This document shows, in pieces, positions 11,489 to 24,500 of a stretch of DNA of 64,000 bases. The DNA comes from Lumbricus terrestris (taxonomy: Eukaryota > Annelida > Clitellata > Crassiclitellata > Lumbricidae): assembly GCA_949752735.1 (NCBI GenBank), contig OX457038.1:24578456-24642455 (forward strand), in the 5' to 3' direction. The position numbers were made by a program, and so were the translations under genes. Below the pieces are notes generated by a model. That model was not told where the DNA came from. It ran no database searches and was given only the letters and a program-made list of their open reading frames with translations. Positions within the stretch are counted from its first letter, which is position 1. Every line of letters starts with the position of its first letter.

Positions 11489-11504
11489 CGACGTATATAC
11501 GTCG
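11489..11504. repeat. 16-bp perfect palindrome
   Basis: CGACGTATATACGTCG equals its own reverse complement. A related CCATCGACGTATA occurs near 45416. Could be a repeat relic; function unknown. Confidence 0.7.
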
Positions 11505-12107
11505 GATAAAGGAGAAAATAATCTGTTGTTATGACACAGTGTCGTTAAACAGCAACAAGCAACTTCATAGATGTAACCTGATTACCTGATATTAGTCCCA
11601 GATGTAACTAATTGAATGCTTTTATTTTGTAAATAAGATTTGAAATTTTCCAGAACTCCGATTATCGCCCAAAAACTTGTACAAGGCGGCTAAAGAAGAA
11701 GAAACCAGTCCTTGGCTCTGAACTAGATGTTCTAACTTCTAAATCTTATCTGCACCGGTCGGTAACTTTTTAATTTGCAAATATAATTATTCATCGATTT
11801 CCTTCTTAAATGTAAATAGAAATAGAACTATTTTCTGAATTCCCGATTATCGCCCGAAAACTAGAGCAACATGTAGCCTACGAATTATATAATTGTGGCT
11901 CTGCAGCTTCTCCTGAAATTCTGAAAAACTCCGCCAGACCGCCACTGATTGCACTCTGCAAGTCCCAAGCCCGGATAAAGGAAGAGTGGTGACACTAATC
12001 ATTTTGAGTACTTATTTAACTTTTGGGTCATCCCGTAGTTTATTGCTAAATTATTTTTAATATCTTCAGTGCCGTACTTTGTTTTTTGTTTGTCTGCACG
12101 TGCACTT

Positions 12108-12560
12108 GTTATAGCGCCCCTTCACGCTCACTACTCAGAAGCGCTCCCGTCTACAGCGCGACACCCAAATTAACTGCTATCCAGAATGCCCTCGCCCGTG
12201 CAGTGACGAAAACCTCCAAACGTCACCACATCACTCCTGTCCTGAAATCACTTCACTGGCTCAAAATACCTGAACGCATCGAATACAAAGTCCTCTCACT
12301 CACTTACAATATTACACTTCAATCATCCCAGCCGTTCTACCTTCGTCAGTTATTCATCATCCAGCCACCTGGTTCAACACGCTCCTCATCCTCCATTACA
12401 CTGCTTTGCCCTCCCATCACTTCATCACTGAAATTCGCAAACCACTCCATAGCCATTGCCGTTCCACCTCTCTGGAACAAACTTCTGCCAGCACTTCGAC
12501 AAACTTCCGACCCATCATACGAGCTCACCAAAACTCCATTGCTGTCAAAAATCGTCTGAA
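12108..12560 (+). mobile_element. Chimeric LINE relic: reversed 3' tail joined to a second LINE's ORF2 C-terminus
   Basis: 12108-12160 is the TATAGCGCCCCTTCA / ACTCAGAAGCGCTCCC tail pointing minus. From about 12165 the plus strand encodes LTAIQNALARAVTKTSKRHH, ITPVLKSLHWLKIPERIEYK, VLSLTYN and AIAVPPLWNKLLPALRQTSD, a CR1-like ORF2 C-terminus, stopping at 12557-12559. The two parts face opposite ways, so they are separate insertions or a rearrangement. Confidence 0.82.
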
Positions 12561-12619
12561 ATGAAATGTGTTCAGCAGCAACTTTGCAGTAAACCAAAAA
12601 GAAATTAGGCCTACAAATT

Positions 12620-12946
12620 TTAATTTGTAGCCAGTGGCATCAGCATTGTAAAATCCTGACTGTGCATGTGTTCGTCACTAGATGCTATGCTGCAATATGA
12701 AAAATCCATGTGAAACATTTCTGATGAAGGTGTTTGTTGCACTTCATGCTTATGTACAGTGGATTTTTGCCATGACCTTCCAGTTTGCAATGGCTCATAG
12801 TCTTGCCTTAGATTGCGACTGTTATCACTTATCACGTTGTAATACTTAGTGTATATGTTGGGTAGAATTGCTTTTCGTTCAACAACCCGGCGATGGCCGA
12901 GACTTCTCTGGAGCACTGTTCGGACAATGTATCGCACAGACTCCAT
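12620..12946 (-). CDS. Hypothetical ORF, 108 aa, status uncertain
   Basis: Minus-strand ORF beginning MESVRYIVRTVLQRSLGHRR and ending PLATN, immediately preceded by an in-frame TAG. No family recognised, and no signal or membrane segment within it. An overlapping frame upstream (to 13122) reads a hydrophobic VGVVKVVVLLL run, so an old coding fragment with a frameshift is possible. A chance ORF is equally possible. Confidence 0.22.
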   Translation of the reverse strand: MESVRYIVRTVLQRSLGHRRVVERKAILPNIYTKYYNVISDNSRNLRQDYEPLQTGRSWQKSTVHKHEVQQTPSSEMFHMDFSYCSIASSDEHMHSQDFTMLMPLATN

Positions 12947-13298
12947 CTAATCCATTTTCCCCACCAACCTCCACATGTACTCCACTTCAGGCAGCCACTA
13001 CACATGTGTTGAGAGCATGAGTGTAGAAGCAAAACAACTACTTTAACCACACCTACCCGGCCTGCATTCAGTGAGAAACCAAAGAAGTAGGTAAGAAATA
13101 GGTCGACACATTCTCTCACCAATGTCTTGTTTTACAAGTCACTGGGCAGTTTATGTGGATGTGCTCCTCTTCTCAACACTGGAGTGGCATCTCTCGTTGG
13201 ACTCACTGAAAAGAGTTAAATGCAACAGCAGAAGACTTCCATGAGGAATGTCCTTGATGTGATAGGTCAGGAATTATGACATGGGACATCTACATGGC

Positions 13299-14394
13299 CA
13301 GAGGCTTCTATCCCCCCTAAGCAACCGGGCGCAATCCATCTTCTTCCCCCCTTTTCTGAACCGGCCTTCCTCTATGTATGCAATATAATGTAATCTAGCA
13401 CATGCCCTCCTCTAGTGTGGGAATGGAGGTTTGTTTGGAGGGGGACAAACGAGCATGCAGCAGACGATCGCCGATCGAAGCATGTGTAGCGCCGAGAAGG
13501 GACCTGCCAGACCTGGTATGGGGAGGGAATGTGCCCCTCCCAATAAGAAATTTTTACGATTTCCGCATTGCAATTTCAGCATTTTAAGCTGTCCTCTCAG
13601 TGTGAGAATTGTGGAAAAATAACTGGGGAGGTTGGACCATTATCCACTTGGAATTGGGGGGGTAAAAAAGACTTTACTATGGGGCTCTAAGAAAGACTGG
13701 GGGGTTTTAAACTCCCCAACAATTCCCACCCTGTGTCCTCTTAGCAAAATTACTTTACTATTTCAGTGGAGGAATTGCTGCCAAAATTGGGCAGCCATAT
13801 GTTTTGCGCCTCTGATCGAGAGGCGTTGCATAAATTTTTAGAGCACAATGCAATACAATAAAATACAACGAAGGGCCTACATTGTACACCCGCGTAATAA
13901 TGATGTTGCTTTACTAAGTGTTCAAGGACCAAATTTGACTGCCTGAAATTTGAAAGATAACATTGGAGAGAAGCCATTTAGTTGTGCAAAATAGTATTTG
14001 TATTAATATTATTTTTTTCAATTTTAATATGATTGTATTATTTATTAAAATAGTAAAAACATAACTATAATCATGTAATAGGAAATTTTTATTATGGTAT
14101 ATTATAGCTGTTATAGCAGTTCATGTAATTCTAAAATGCAGATAGTAGCCTAACTAAAAACTCAAAGTGTATACATTTTGTTAAAAACTATTAGGCCTAC
14201 CATTTTGTCCAAATTTATATGGAAGGGAAGTATTTTCTGGGGGGATCTTCCTCCTAGTGATGCCTAGATTGAACGCTGCCCTCCATGTCCGACCTTCCCC
14301 CCCAACCGACGTGAATTTTGGCTGTCTTCTGATCCCCCCCTATTTTTCACTGGGTGCAAGCTGCACCCGCCATGTATAGGGATAGAAGCCCCTG
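13299..14394. mobile_element. hAT-type non-autonomous element, 1096 bp, with 8-bp TSD
   Basis: Perfect direct repeat TACATGGC flanks it (13291-13298 and 14395-14402). Terminal inverted repeats CAGAGGCTTCTATCCC and CAGGGGCTTCTATCCC differ at one of 16 positions. The CAGRG start and 8-bp duplication are diagnostic of hAT. Near the right end is a GGGTGCAAGCTGCACCC palindrome. No transposase frame is seen, so it depended on an element elsewhere. Confidence 0.93.
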
Positions 14395-14402
14395 TACATG
14401 GC

Positions 14403-14753
14403 TCATATCTTCAATATGCAATATGTGATGTGAATTGGTGCCATTTCTCCTATGTCTAGGAAGTGAAGATTATGTCTGGTAATAGTAATGACTATTGCAC
14501 CATGTTTTCTGCCAAGATGCCCCATATCCCAAAGCACAGTTCAGCTTGTCTTCTTATATGGCTGGTATTTTGATAGTATCTAGATTTTTTCCGTGGCACT
14601 ACTTTTTCTGTGTTTCTTCTTCTAACAATAGATAAGATACTATGCACGATTAAAAAAACAGATCTAGCTAGCCAGATGATATAGGTACTTGTTTTGTGTC
14701 TTTTCAGAGACATTTACCGGTACTTACCCTGGTAACTGAATGGAAATAATTGA
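14403..14753. other. Region upstream of the Kelch start
   Basis: AT-rich 350 bases between the hAT element and the start codon, presumably holding 5'UTR and promoter. No TATA box, UTR exon or other element could be defined. An out-of-frame upstream ATG at about 14740 opens a short uORF that stops just after the Kelch start codon. Confidence 0.4.
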
Positions 14754-15563
14754 ATGGAAAAGTTAGAAGTTGTAATTAAGTTAATATCAGGCAGTAATGC
14801 TTGCTTTTATGTCAGTCGTTCCAAACTCTCAAGTGCCAGCCTTTATTATGAAAGATTAATTTGTAGTGGAATGAAGGATGCGAACACCAGTGAACTGACA
14901 TTACCATACTTGTCGTCTGATGGATTAGATGCTGTAGCTGAATATTTGCAGACAGGTGCTATTTCAAGTTTGAATAACACAGCAGATGATTCTTGTTTGG
15001 AACGGCTGACAAATATTCTTGAAGCTGGCAGTTATCTACAGATTGATGGCTTGCTTTGTCTGTGCAAAGAGTATTTAACATCAGTTATATCTATGCAGTT
15101 TTGGAAGCCTGTACTTGATTTAGCTGACAACTACTATTTGCTGGACCTGACAGTTGTTGTGCAGAAGTACCTGTGTGAAAATTTTTCAAACTGCTCAAAG
15201 ACCAGGGATTTTTTGTCATTATCAAAGGAAAATGTTCTTGCAGTACTTGATAGTGATGAAGCTAATGCTGATGAACAAGAAATCTTTGATGCGGCATTAT
15301 CCTGGACTTTATTTGATGAGAGTAGGTCTGCTTATGCCTCGCGAGTCTTTGATACAGTTCGCTTCTCCCTTATGACTGATGTTGAAGTCAAGAATTGTGT
15401 GCAGACTCTCAGAGCTCATAATTTGCTTGAAATGTGTATGCAAATATCAGAAGTTCAGAGTTATGTATATGATCCACATTTGAAATGCACTGCTGCAAAG
15501 AAAAAGGCAAAACAGCGTTGTACTATGAGAATAGTTTTGGCAACTGGAGGATTTACTAGCAAG
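14754..15563 (+). CDS. Kelch gene exon 1 (BTB and BACK)
   Basis: Encodes residues 1-270, starting MEKLEVVIKLISGSNACFYV and ending ATGGFTSK, the first Kelch strand. Donor GTTAGT, phase 0. The whole BTB-BACK half is one exon. Confidence 0.93.
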
Positions 15564-18500
15564 GTTAGTCTATACACAGTATACAGTCAAGATGTATAGC
15601 ATTTTTATATTTTAAATTGACTTGCACTTGCTGTAATAATACAATTATATAATCACATAGAAACTAGTAAAAAAACTTTAATCAGGCTACTCACCCTTCT
15701 CCTAAATCGATGATCTTGGACTGCACCTTCTTGTGTCTTTGACACATATATTTCAAAATTAAGAAGTTAATTCATCAGACTCTGTTTTGGAATTCCTATT
15801 TTTAATGATTCATTGAATTCAATATTGACTGGCTATTCCGTTACCCTATCTGGATAATAAATAGTTCACCTTAGCACCAAATTATTTATGTGTTGCACTA
15901 AGTAATGTTTTAGGAAATTTACACTGCAACTTACACGGAACTCGCCAAAATCAGACATGTTATTGTTACACTCTTTAAATGTATGCATAAATAAGCTGAA
16001 CAATATTTTGTTGCATGTTCTAGTACATTATTATTTATGATGACAGTGTCTAATAAACAGTCGCACATCAGTGCAGTTTAAGTTTCAGGATAGTTATCCT
16101 CCTGATGACGGTACAATTAAATATCAACATATGCAATAGCTGATTATAAATTTCTAAGAGTTTGGACAGTTCTTGGAGAGAAAGGAATTTGAGCAGCCGC
16201 AAAAATTTGGTTGCTAGTCCCACTTCATGGAGATGGCAATACAGAATTAACTTTTCTAAATATAGCCTGACCAGAATACCAATATAGTGCATTGATCATG
16301 CTAAGCTGCACAAGTGTACATATCTCAGATCTCGAATATATATAACAGGGTACAAAGCATGTAAAATTCATAGTTCACTTGTTGCTGCATATGTGTAATT
16401 GTGTATCTTAAAGAAACTTCCTTAATTGAGCCAAGTCAGCCGCATTAGCTTTGTATAGATCTGTAGAATTAAAGTGGCATGGCCCAAGTTAGGAAATGAT
16501 TTAAACATCATACCTGCTTTAAATGATGATGGCTATTTTTATATGGCTGTGACTTTATATGTAGGAACACAGCACAAGTCGTTTACAGCTGCTTCCATTG
16601 TGTGATTTGGAAAATCAGACCTTAAAGCATGAAGAGCAACTGCCATCTGTGGAAGCGAGAAGTGTTATTTTACTTTCATGCAAGAACGAAAAACTGCCTG
16701 AAACGTTCTGTGAGCATGGTGCATGTGTCGTGAATAACATCTTGTACATAGCTGGAGGACAACTTCAGTATTGCAGGGATGGCAGATACACTACCAATAC
16801 AGTATACTGCTTTGACCCAAGATTGGCAGTTTGGTCATTGGTATGCTTTTAAATTGACTATCATGCATCGATATTTCTTAGCACTATGTGTTGCAATGAA
16901 GTAATGGAATACTAGGTTGCTCATGTCTGAATTCAGCCTCACTCTCTCTCTCTAGGTGAAAAGTTTTAAAATTGTAAAATGTCTTTGTAATTAATTAAAT
17001 TCTGTTCAGATCTAACCAATAAACCATAACAGTTACAAATTTTAGCTAGCAAATGATGTTTAAACAAAAATAAATAGTAGCCTATGATACAATACAGTTA
17101 ATTTGTTTGACGATAATAGTTTAGTAATTGTATTATATTTAACTTGTGATTTTTATTTCTACTTTTTTATTACCTATTATTACTTCGATGTATTATAATG
17201 ATATTCTATGTCCCATTGTGCGTTTGCAAGTGGAGTAATAAAGAAAATACTTACTTTTTAGAATGCTTTAGCTAATAAACTTTTGTAAGGGAGGTTCGAG
17301 CAGCTTAGTTGTACATATGTATTTATTGTAACCAACCATCAACATACACAATAGACATAGTATAACATGCTTCACATTATCGGATGGTAACAAGGAAGGC
17401 CCTAAGGGATGAATATCCCGCTAACAGGGACACCTAATTACATATGCAATTTTAACAGATGGCTAGACGGTTGACATAATGAATTGAACAATAGGCTAAA
17501 AGAACAGCATGAGATGACAATTAATGTAGTAAACTTAACTAAAGAACGCAAAACAAACACAACAAATAATAATAAAATAAAATCAGTGCCTACAAGGTTA
17601 AATATCTTTGCAGTCATTAACCAAGTAGTTGCGCAGTAATGTTTTTGCTCTTTGTAAACTGGAAGCTTGTTGAACATGACTAGGAAACGAGTTCCATATA
17701 CCTGGTCCAGTATATTTAATATGGAATCTTCTTGAGTTTAAACGAGCGGATATGGCTCGATAATGAGAGGAGTTCCTGGTGGAATAGCAGTGAATTTCAG
17801 ATCCTTTTTGGAAATACCCTGCAAAGTTAAGGGGAAGAAGATCATGGGTGAACCGATACATAAAGACTCCTATCTGGAAAGTCATTATTTGGTGAAACTT
17901 TAATAAATTAAATGATTGAAATAAAGGACTTGAGTGAATAAAAGGCTTAACTCCAGCTATAATACGTATTGCACGTTTTTGGAGAAGTACTAATTTATTG
18001 ACCCTGGATTTATATGTAGATGCCCAAACTAAATTACAGTATGAGAGATAAGGATATATTAATGAGTAGTACAATTTAACACGGATAGTGGGGGGGAGTA
18101 TATGGGAAGTTCGACGAAGGATACCAACACTTTTTGCAACCTTGGCAGAGATATATTTAATATGATCATTCCATGTGAGGTGTTGATCTATGTACACACC
18201 AAGAAATTTAGTGGAGCTAACCTGCGTTATGGAGGTATCATTGATAGACAGTTGCAATTCATTCTGGGGGCACATCTTTTTATTAGTTCGAAAGAGCATA
18301 AAGTTAGTTTTATCAATGTTTAAGGAGAGTCTATTAGCAGAGAACCATTCGGCTATGAAGATAAGTTCATTGTTTACTGTTTGCATTAGACTCTGGTAGG
18401 ATTTATGAGAGTAGAAGACATTTGTATCATCAGCAAACAAGATGAATGAAAGAGTAGGAGATATATTAGGCAAGTCATTAATGTATAGAAGAAAAAGCAA

Positions 18501-21500
18501 GGGTCCGAGATTAGAACCTTGGGGCACACCATATCTAACAACTCTAAAGTCTGAGAGAGCTCCATTGCAGGAAACACACTGGAGACGTCTTTCGAGATAA
18601 CTGGTAAACCAAGCTAATTGGATGCCTCTGATGCCATAATTAGCTAATTTTTTTAATAGGATCTCATGATTCACAGTATCGAAGGCCTTTGCTAAATCGA
18701 AGAAGATACCAATAGAATATTCATTGTTTTCAAAGGCCTTAGAAATTTTATCATACATATCAATTAAAGGCATAAAAGTAGATCGACCAGATTGAAAGCC
18801 ATATTGGTATGGAAAAATAATATGAGATTTTTCTACATATTTATTGAGCCTATCATGCATTATTTTTTCAAAATACTTGGCAAAAAAAGGAAGAATGGAT
18901 ATGGGCCTATAGTTAGAAGGGTTCTCCCTGTCACCCTTTTTAAAAATAGGGACTATTTTTGCAATTTTTATAGCATCAGGTACAACTCCAGTATTGAGGG
19001 AGCAATTAATTATTTCAGCTAGTTGGGTTGCGACTTGAGAAATGTAAGAATTAGCAATATGAGGGTCGATATCATCAACGCCACGGCTGTGACTGTCGTG
19101 GATCAAGTGGCTCAAATTTTTTATTTCCTCAGGTGAAGTAGGAACCAAGCCAAAAGAATAAGGAAGTGGCGGGTCAAGGTATGTGTTAAAAGGAGATTTA
19201 GGAGCGGGAATTTGTTTGGCAAGAGTATGAGCGATGTCAGAGAAGAGATTATTAAAAGTATTAGCCATCACTTTAGGGTCATCATTTCTTATTCCATTGA
19301 TTTTTAGTGCTTCAATTTTAATATGTTGTTCATCCATTTTAATTATACTTCGAATGAGGGTCCAAGTTTTCTTTAAATTATTAACATGCTTGGTAAATTC
19401 AACAGCATAGTAATGCTTTTCAGCCTTCATTCTAATTGTTTTAAATTTATTCCTGTATGAAACAAACTTATTTTTATTGGCAAGGGTAGGGACCTTTACA
19501 TATTTTAAATGAAGTTTAGCTTTTTTCTTACTAGATTTGAGAAGTCCAGGAGGGAGGGGATTCCTCAAAATGTACGAGATGCAACAGAGGAAGGGGTCAA
19601 ATATACAATTTTTTGCGTACACAAGATACGGATGGACCTAATTAATCATGAATCACATACTAGAAACAATGCAGCCATCTTGGCCAGGCTACATGCATGA
19701 CACTAGTGTGTTGCGAATAGACCGGTGGTGTGTTGCGTAAAAATGGTGTGTCGTGAATTCTCACAGCATACACCCGTTGAACTTTTAACTAAAAATTTCC
19801 TGTACTTTTCCAGTTTTCCATGACAATAATTGGACATCTTGAGGGGCAGCATTTAGTTTCTGCAGTGGTTAGCTGTCTTTAAACTTGGGCTTTACCCATT
19901 AACAAGACTAACAAATGAACATGATAGGATATCTATTTTTATGTTTATAAAAGAGCATGAGATATCATCAATTATTCACATAGTTCAAGCCACCTACAAG
20001 GCAAAGTATGAAAACATGCGATAAAGTGTCCAGGGACCTCTGCCTACGTTTCTACGCAACTGTATGCACTGGTATTACACTCACAAAACCTGTCGAACCT
20101 CGGGCGTCTTGCTACTATCCAAAGAAAATCCAGGCCAAACAGTGACTCCACAATATAAAGTCATAAACCTAGAATCGTGGATTTAGATCGGTGGAGTTTA
20201 GAATTTTAGAATCATTAGAAACTAAAATAGCATTCAGTGTCAACATTTTCATTCATTAGAAATTTTAACTTAACTTTTCAATTTAAAATACTGGTAGGCT
20301 ATTTTAACTTTAATTTTAATGATATTGACATAATGACGATTGTATGGTGTGTTGCCAAATTTGTTTGTGAGTTTAGGTGTGACACACGCAGAAAAAGGTT
20401 GAGAATCTCTACCCTAGACAGTCCAACATTTCTCTTCAAAAGCCTGAGCCAGAACTAATTTTACGAAGAAATAATGTGTTTGAAATTGTTAATACTTAAT
20501 AAAGGTTTTAAAAGTGTTAAGTTTTGCTTAAAAAAGAGAAGCATGAAACTCTGATTAAAATCAAGAGTTGTTTAATTTTATGTTAGTGTGCTTCCATGCA
20601 AGTACCAAGAAGCCTCTTCTATTTTGGAGAGCTTGATGGTTACTTGTACGCTGTGACGGGATGTACATCACCAAACACTGATACACCAACTGTGGAGCGA
20701 TATTCACCTCTGAAAGACAAATGGGAGATGTTGAATTCTGTAAGAGTTGAAGTTCACGAACTAGCAGGTTAGTGTAACAGTCTTTAGAAGCCAATTTAAA
20801 TTGAATTAAAAAATTTGATGAAGACATTATAAAGATTCTCCACATCTATTCTTCTTTATTTGGTTTTGCTGATTTTCTCTTTATAATGAGAGTATACTGA
20901 ATTTCTGCTGAGCAAAACTTTGTTTGTGTATATTAAATATTTCTCAATTTTGATAAAAAAAATTCCATACACATGTTTGTGTCATTATACTCTATTTTCA
21001 ACTTAAAAATCCACATGCATGTATCTCAGAATTTAATCTGCTATGGTTCAAGTATCAGTCATTATTCAGTGAGTGCCAGTCTTTATTCAGTGCGTGCTCT
21101 TATCCATCTGATATTGATAGTGTTACATTAACTGTAACACAATCTGTGATAGTGTAACATTAGGTACTTGGTCACTTGTGTCATCAGCTAGCGCAATGGA
21201 TAACACGCTGGCGTAGAGTGCGAGAGGTAGTGAGTTCGAGCCCCCGTTGGGTGGATTTGCTTTGTAGGCTGCTACTAACGCCGATTATTGCAGGCGGTCT
21301 GCTCAGATAGTATAGCTAAGATTTGTGTTTTCTGTGATCTCCGTTCTTGTGAATTGTTTAAACTGCATAATTGTACGCTGTAACCGGTTGCGGTCTGTCA
21401 ACCGGATTGTTGAATAAAGAGAATATTATTATCATTAGTCATTGGTATGCTTTTAAATTGACTATCATGCATCAATATTTCTTAGCACTTGATGCTGTCT

Positions 21501-24500
21501 GAACAGTGGTGTGGAGCACAGTTATGCAGACATTTGTGTATGATACGGCAAAGTTTGAACTTGACATTCTTGTTAGTCTGAGCCACTGAAGCTGTTCTTG
21601 TAGCACCAGGTGTGGTTTGGTTGAACTATTTTTAAATGGCCGAATTTGTATTCACATTGTCATCAAAGTGAAGACGATTAATACTCTGCTGCAGCAAGGC
21701 AGGCTACAGCAGAGGTAACAGTTTGCAGTTCCTGTGTCAGTTTGGAATAGTTTTTCTATTCAGTGTCACAGTTAGGCCAAGACTGCTTAGGATTCCTTAA
21801 AGCAGTATAGAATTAGATCTGGATAGCAGACATTGCCAGGCAATGTACTTAAGTACTACCAAAAATGGGCATAATCATGCTCTAAAATCTTCTAGACTGG
21901 TTGCAACTTGTGGAGAATTCAAAATGATGCTATATAGAAATCATCAGATACATGCACTACAATGTTGTAAATGCTATATTTTAAAATTATATCTTTAAGT
22001 ATAAAACTCAAAGTTTGTCCTTCTGTGTGTGGGATGCACCAATTTTGTCCGGAGGCCTACTCGGAAATTACAGCGATTCGTTTAAAAAAAAATTTTGCAA
22101 TCGATTCTTACTTACATTTGGAGTTAAACGCCACTATTTTCGGCTGCCAATTCACTTTATAAGTCCCGAGATGTCAACATTTAAACTTGCACGCGATAAG
22201 CGATTCAAAATCCATTCACGTTGATAAGGCCTCCATTGCCTACCAGAGAACTACAGCCAATGGCATGACGGTTTGAGGTCACGTGATATTTACTTCTATC
22301 GAAAATATTTGCGAGGATTATTCTCGCCTTTTGTCTTCTGATCCACACGAGAAAATCATAAAGATCGCGATCCAAAAATCTTTCAATATTTTAAATTTCG
22401 CTGTTGTAAAAACGATATATTAGACACGGCATAATTATGTTCACTAAACTCATGACGTCATTATTTTGAGCTCAAACCTTAACGTCGCATCTCGCCAAAC
22501 CGCGTAGCAAAAATGTTGTGGACGTAAATAATGCGAATATAACTGCAAATAATCGGAATAAAAAAGCGTAGATTAAAAAAACTTTCTTTATCTAAGTGGC
22601 AAAGAACAATTTATGAAAAAAGCACGTTGCGCTGAATGGTAGTATCTTTTCATAAAAAGTCGTTTTTCTCAGTTACGTGTCGCGTGGACTTAACGGGTTT
22701 TGCTCTTCAATTATCGACCAGACCTATACACCTAGCGGAGAGGTTCGTTACTTCTCCTTAACGCGGGGGTCGATGGAAGGCGGGGTCAGAATGGTGAAGT
22801 CGGAACGGGGTCAGGCGTGGCTGGGGACAAAACTTATATTTCCCGGGCAACGCCGGGTAATTCAGCTAGTTCATTATATATGCATCTATATAGCGCCTCT
22901 TCAGGGGGCTACTCAGAGGCGCTCCCAACCACAGCGCGGCCAAACAAAACTGTCTTAAGATAAAAGAGGAAAGCCTGAGAAGGATTTTTACAAAGAGAGC
23001 GGAGGGTCAGAGGAAGACCATTCCAGGTCCTACCACCGAGAAAGTATGGTTCTGCATAGTGGAAGTACGAGCAAAAGGGACTGAGCAAACTTTGTTCAAG
23101 TCGAATGAAGGGAGCGGAAATGGTGAGAACTAAGAATAGGGCTACAGAGCTGACAAAGGTAGGCAGGAGCAAGGCCTAGCATGCAGCGCCAGGCTAGAGT
23201 AGATATCCTATATTCAATTCGCTGCTTGAGTGGGAGCCAGTGGAGAACATCACGCATATAGCTGGAGATGTGGCTGAATTTGGGTATGCGACCAATAAGG
23301 CGGGCAGAGCGCAGGACGCAATTAAGGCAACTCAGACGAGCAATTGGTAGGCCAGCGTAGAGAGAGCAGCAGTAGTCAAGTCTGGTGGTAACAAAAGAAT
23401 GGACAAGGGTTGCAGCAGCAGTAAGAGTAAGTGAGCCGAGCAACAGTGCATAGTTTACGCAGTTGATAATAACAGGCACAGCTGGGTGAGTGAATGTGTG
23501 GAGCAAAAGTGAGCTCTTGGTCCAGAGTGACACCAAGGTCACGGACTCTGGTTGAGAAGACAAAATCAGGAAAGGCAACAGCAATGCTTGTCATATCTAG
23601 CTTTGCCAGCTGCTGGCGGGTGTCAAGCCAAATGAATTGAGTTTTTAAAGAGTTGAGGCGGAGTCGTTGGACGATATCCAAGTCCCCAAGGCTTCCATGG
23701 CAAAGCACATAGCCCAGACAGTCGCAACAGAGTCAGAGGCACTGCATCTGCATACAGACGGGCTCGCATAGCATGGGAAGCAAGAAGAGGGGCAAGATCT
23801 GAGGTATAGATTATGAAGAGAAGGGTCCAAGACAGAGCCCTGCGGAAGACCGTAGGGAGCGGGGACCCAGAGGGACCTAGAGGGCCCATGGACCACACAA
23901 AAGGAACAATCACTAAGAAAGGATCTCAACCAGAGGAGAAGAGTACTAGAAAGACTGAATGATATATGCAGCCGTTCAAGTAAAATGTCATGGTCCACAG
24001 TGTCAAAAGCTGCACTAATGTCAAAAAAGGCTAAGAGAGTCAGCTGAGAACGATCGATGGCTACGTAGACATCAGAAAGGAGTCGGAGAAGTAATGTCTC
24101 AGTTGAATGACCTTTTCGGAAGCCAGACTGATTGTAATTTACAAATGGAATTACACTGTATTATTGTCACCTTGTGCTGTCAGCTCGTAGAGCTCTAGCG
24201 ATTTTCCTGACACACATTCTCCATTGTTCTTTGGATTGTTGTGTATCATGAAAATTCTCTTGGCATGTTAACAGGGGTGGTTTGCCATTGCCTTCCCCTT
24301 TATTATTGTAACAAATTATTGTATTATTGTAACAAATAAAATTTATAAGTGTCAATATTCTATAAGGCGAATCAAGGAATGAACTAAATCAACTGAAAGG
24401 ACTTGTATTATACTAGAGAGTATCACTTGCCAAAAAGGAAGCTGCAATGTCTTACATTGATGAACCTTGCAGTGCAGCAATAACAGATCACATTTGTGTC

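Larger units (their letters stand above)
16960..19640. mobile_element. Nested cluster: one MITE split by two LINE insertions (Kelch intron 2)
   Basis: MITE segments lie at about 16960-17055, 17265-17312 and 19535-19640. The first matches 57690-57780 (ATAAACCATAACAGTTA, GATGTTTAA); the last matches the right end of the MITE at 47418 (AAAATGTAC, GATGCAACAGA, then GGATGGACC). Between them sit a plus-strand LINE 3' tail (17056-17262) and a minus-strand LINE (17320-19550). Confidence 0.75.

Noticed and set aside
18102..19022. Plus-strand ORFs across 18.1-19.0 kb
   Set aside because: Antisense shadows of the LINE reverse transcriptase.
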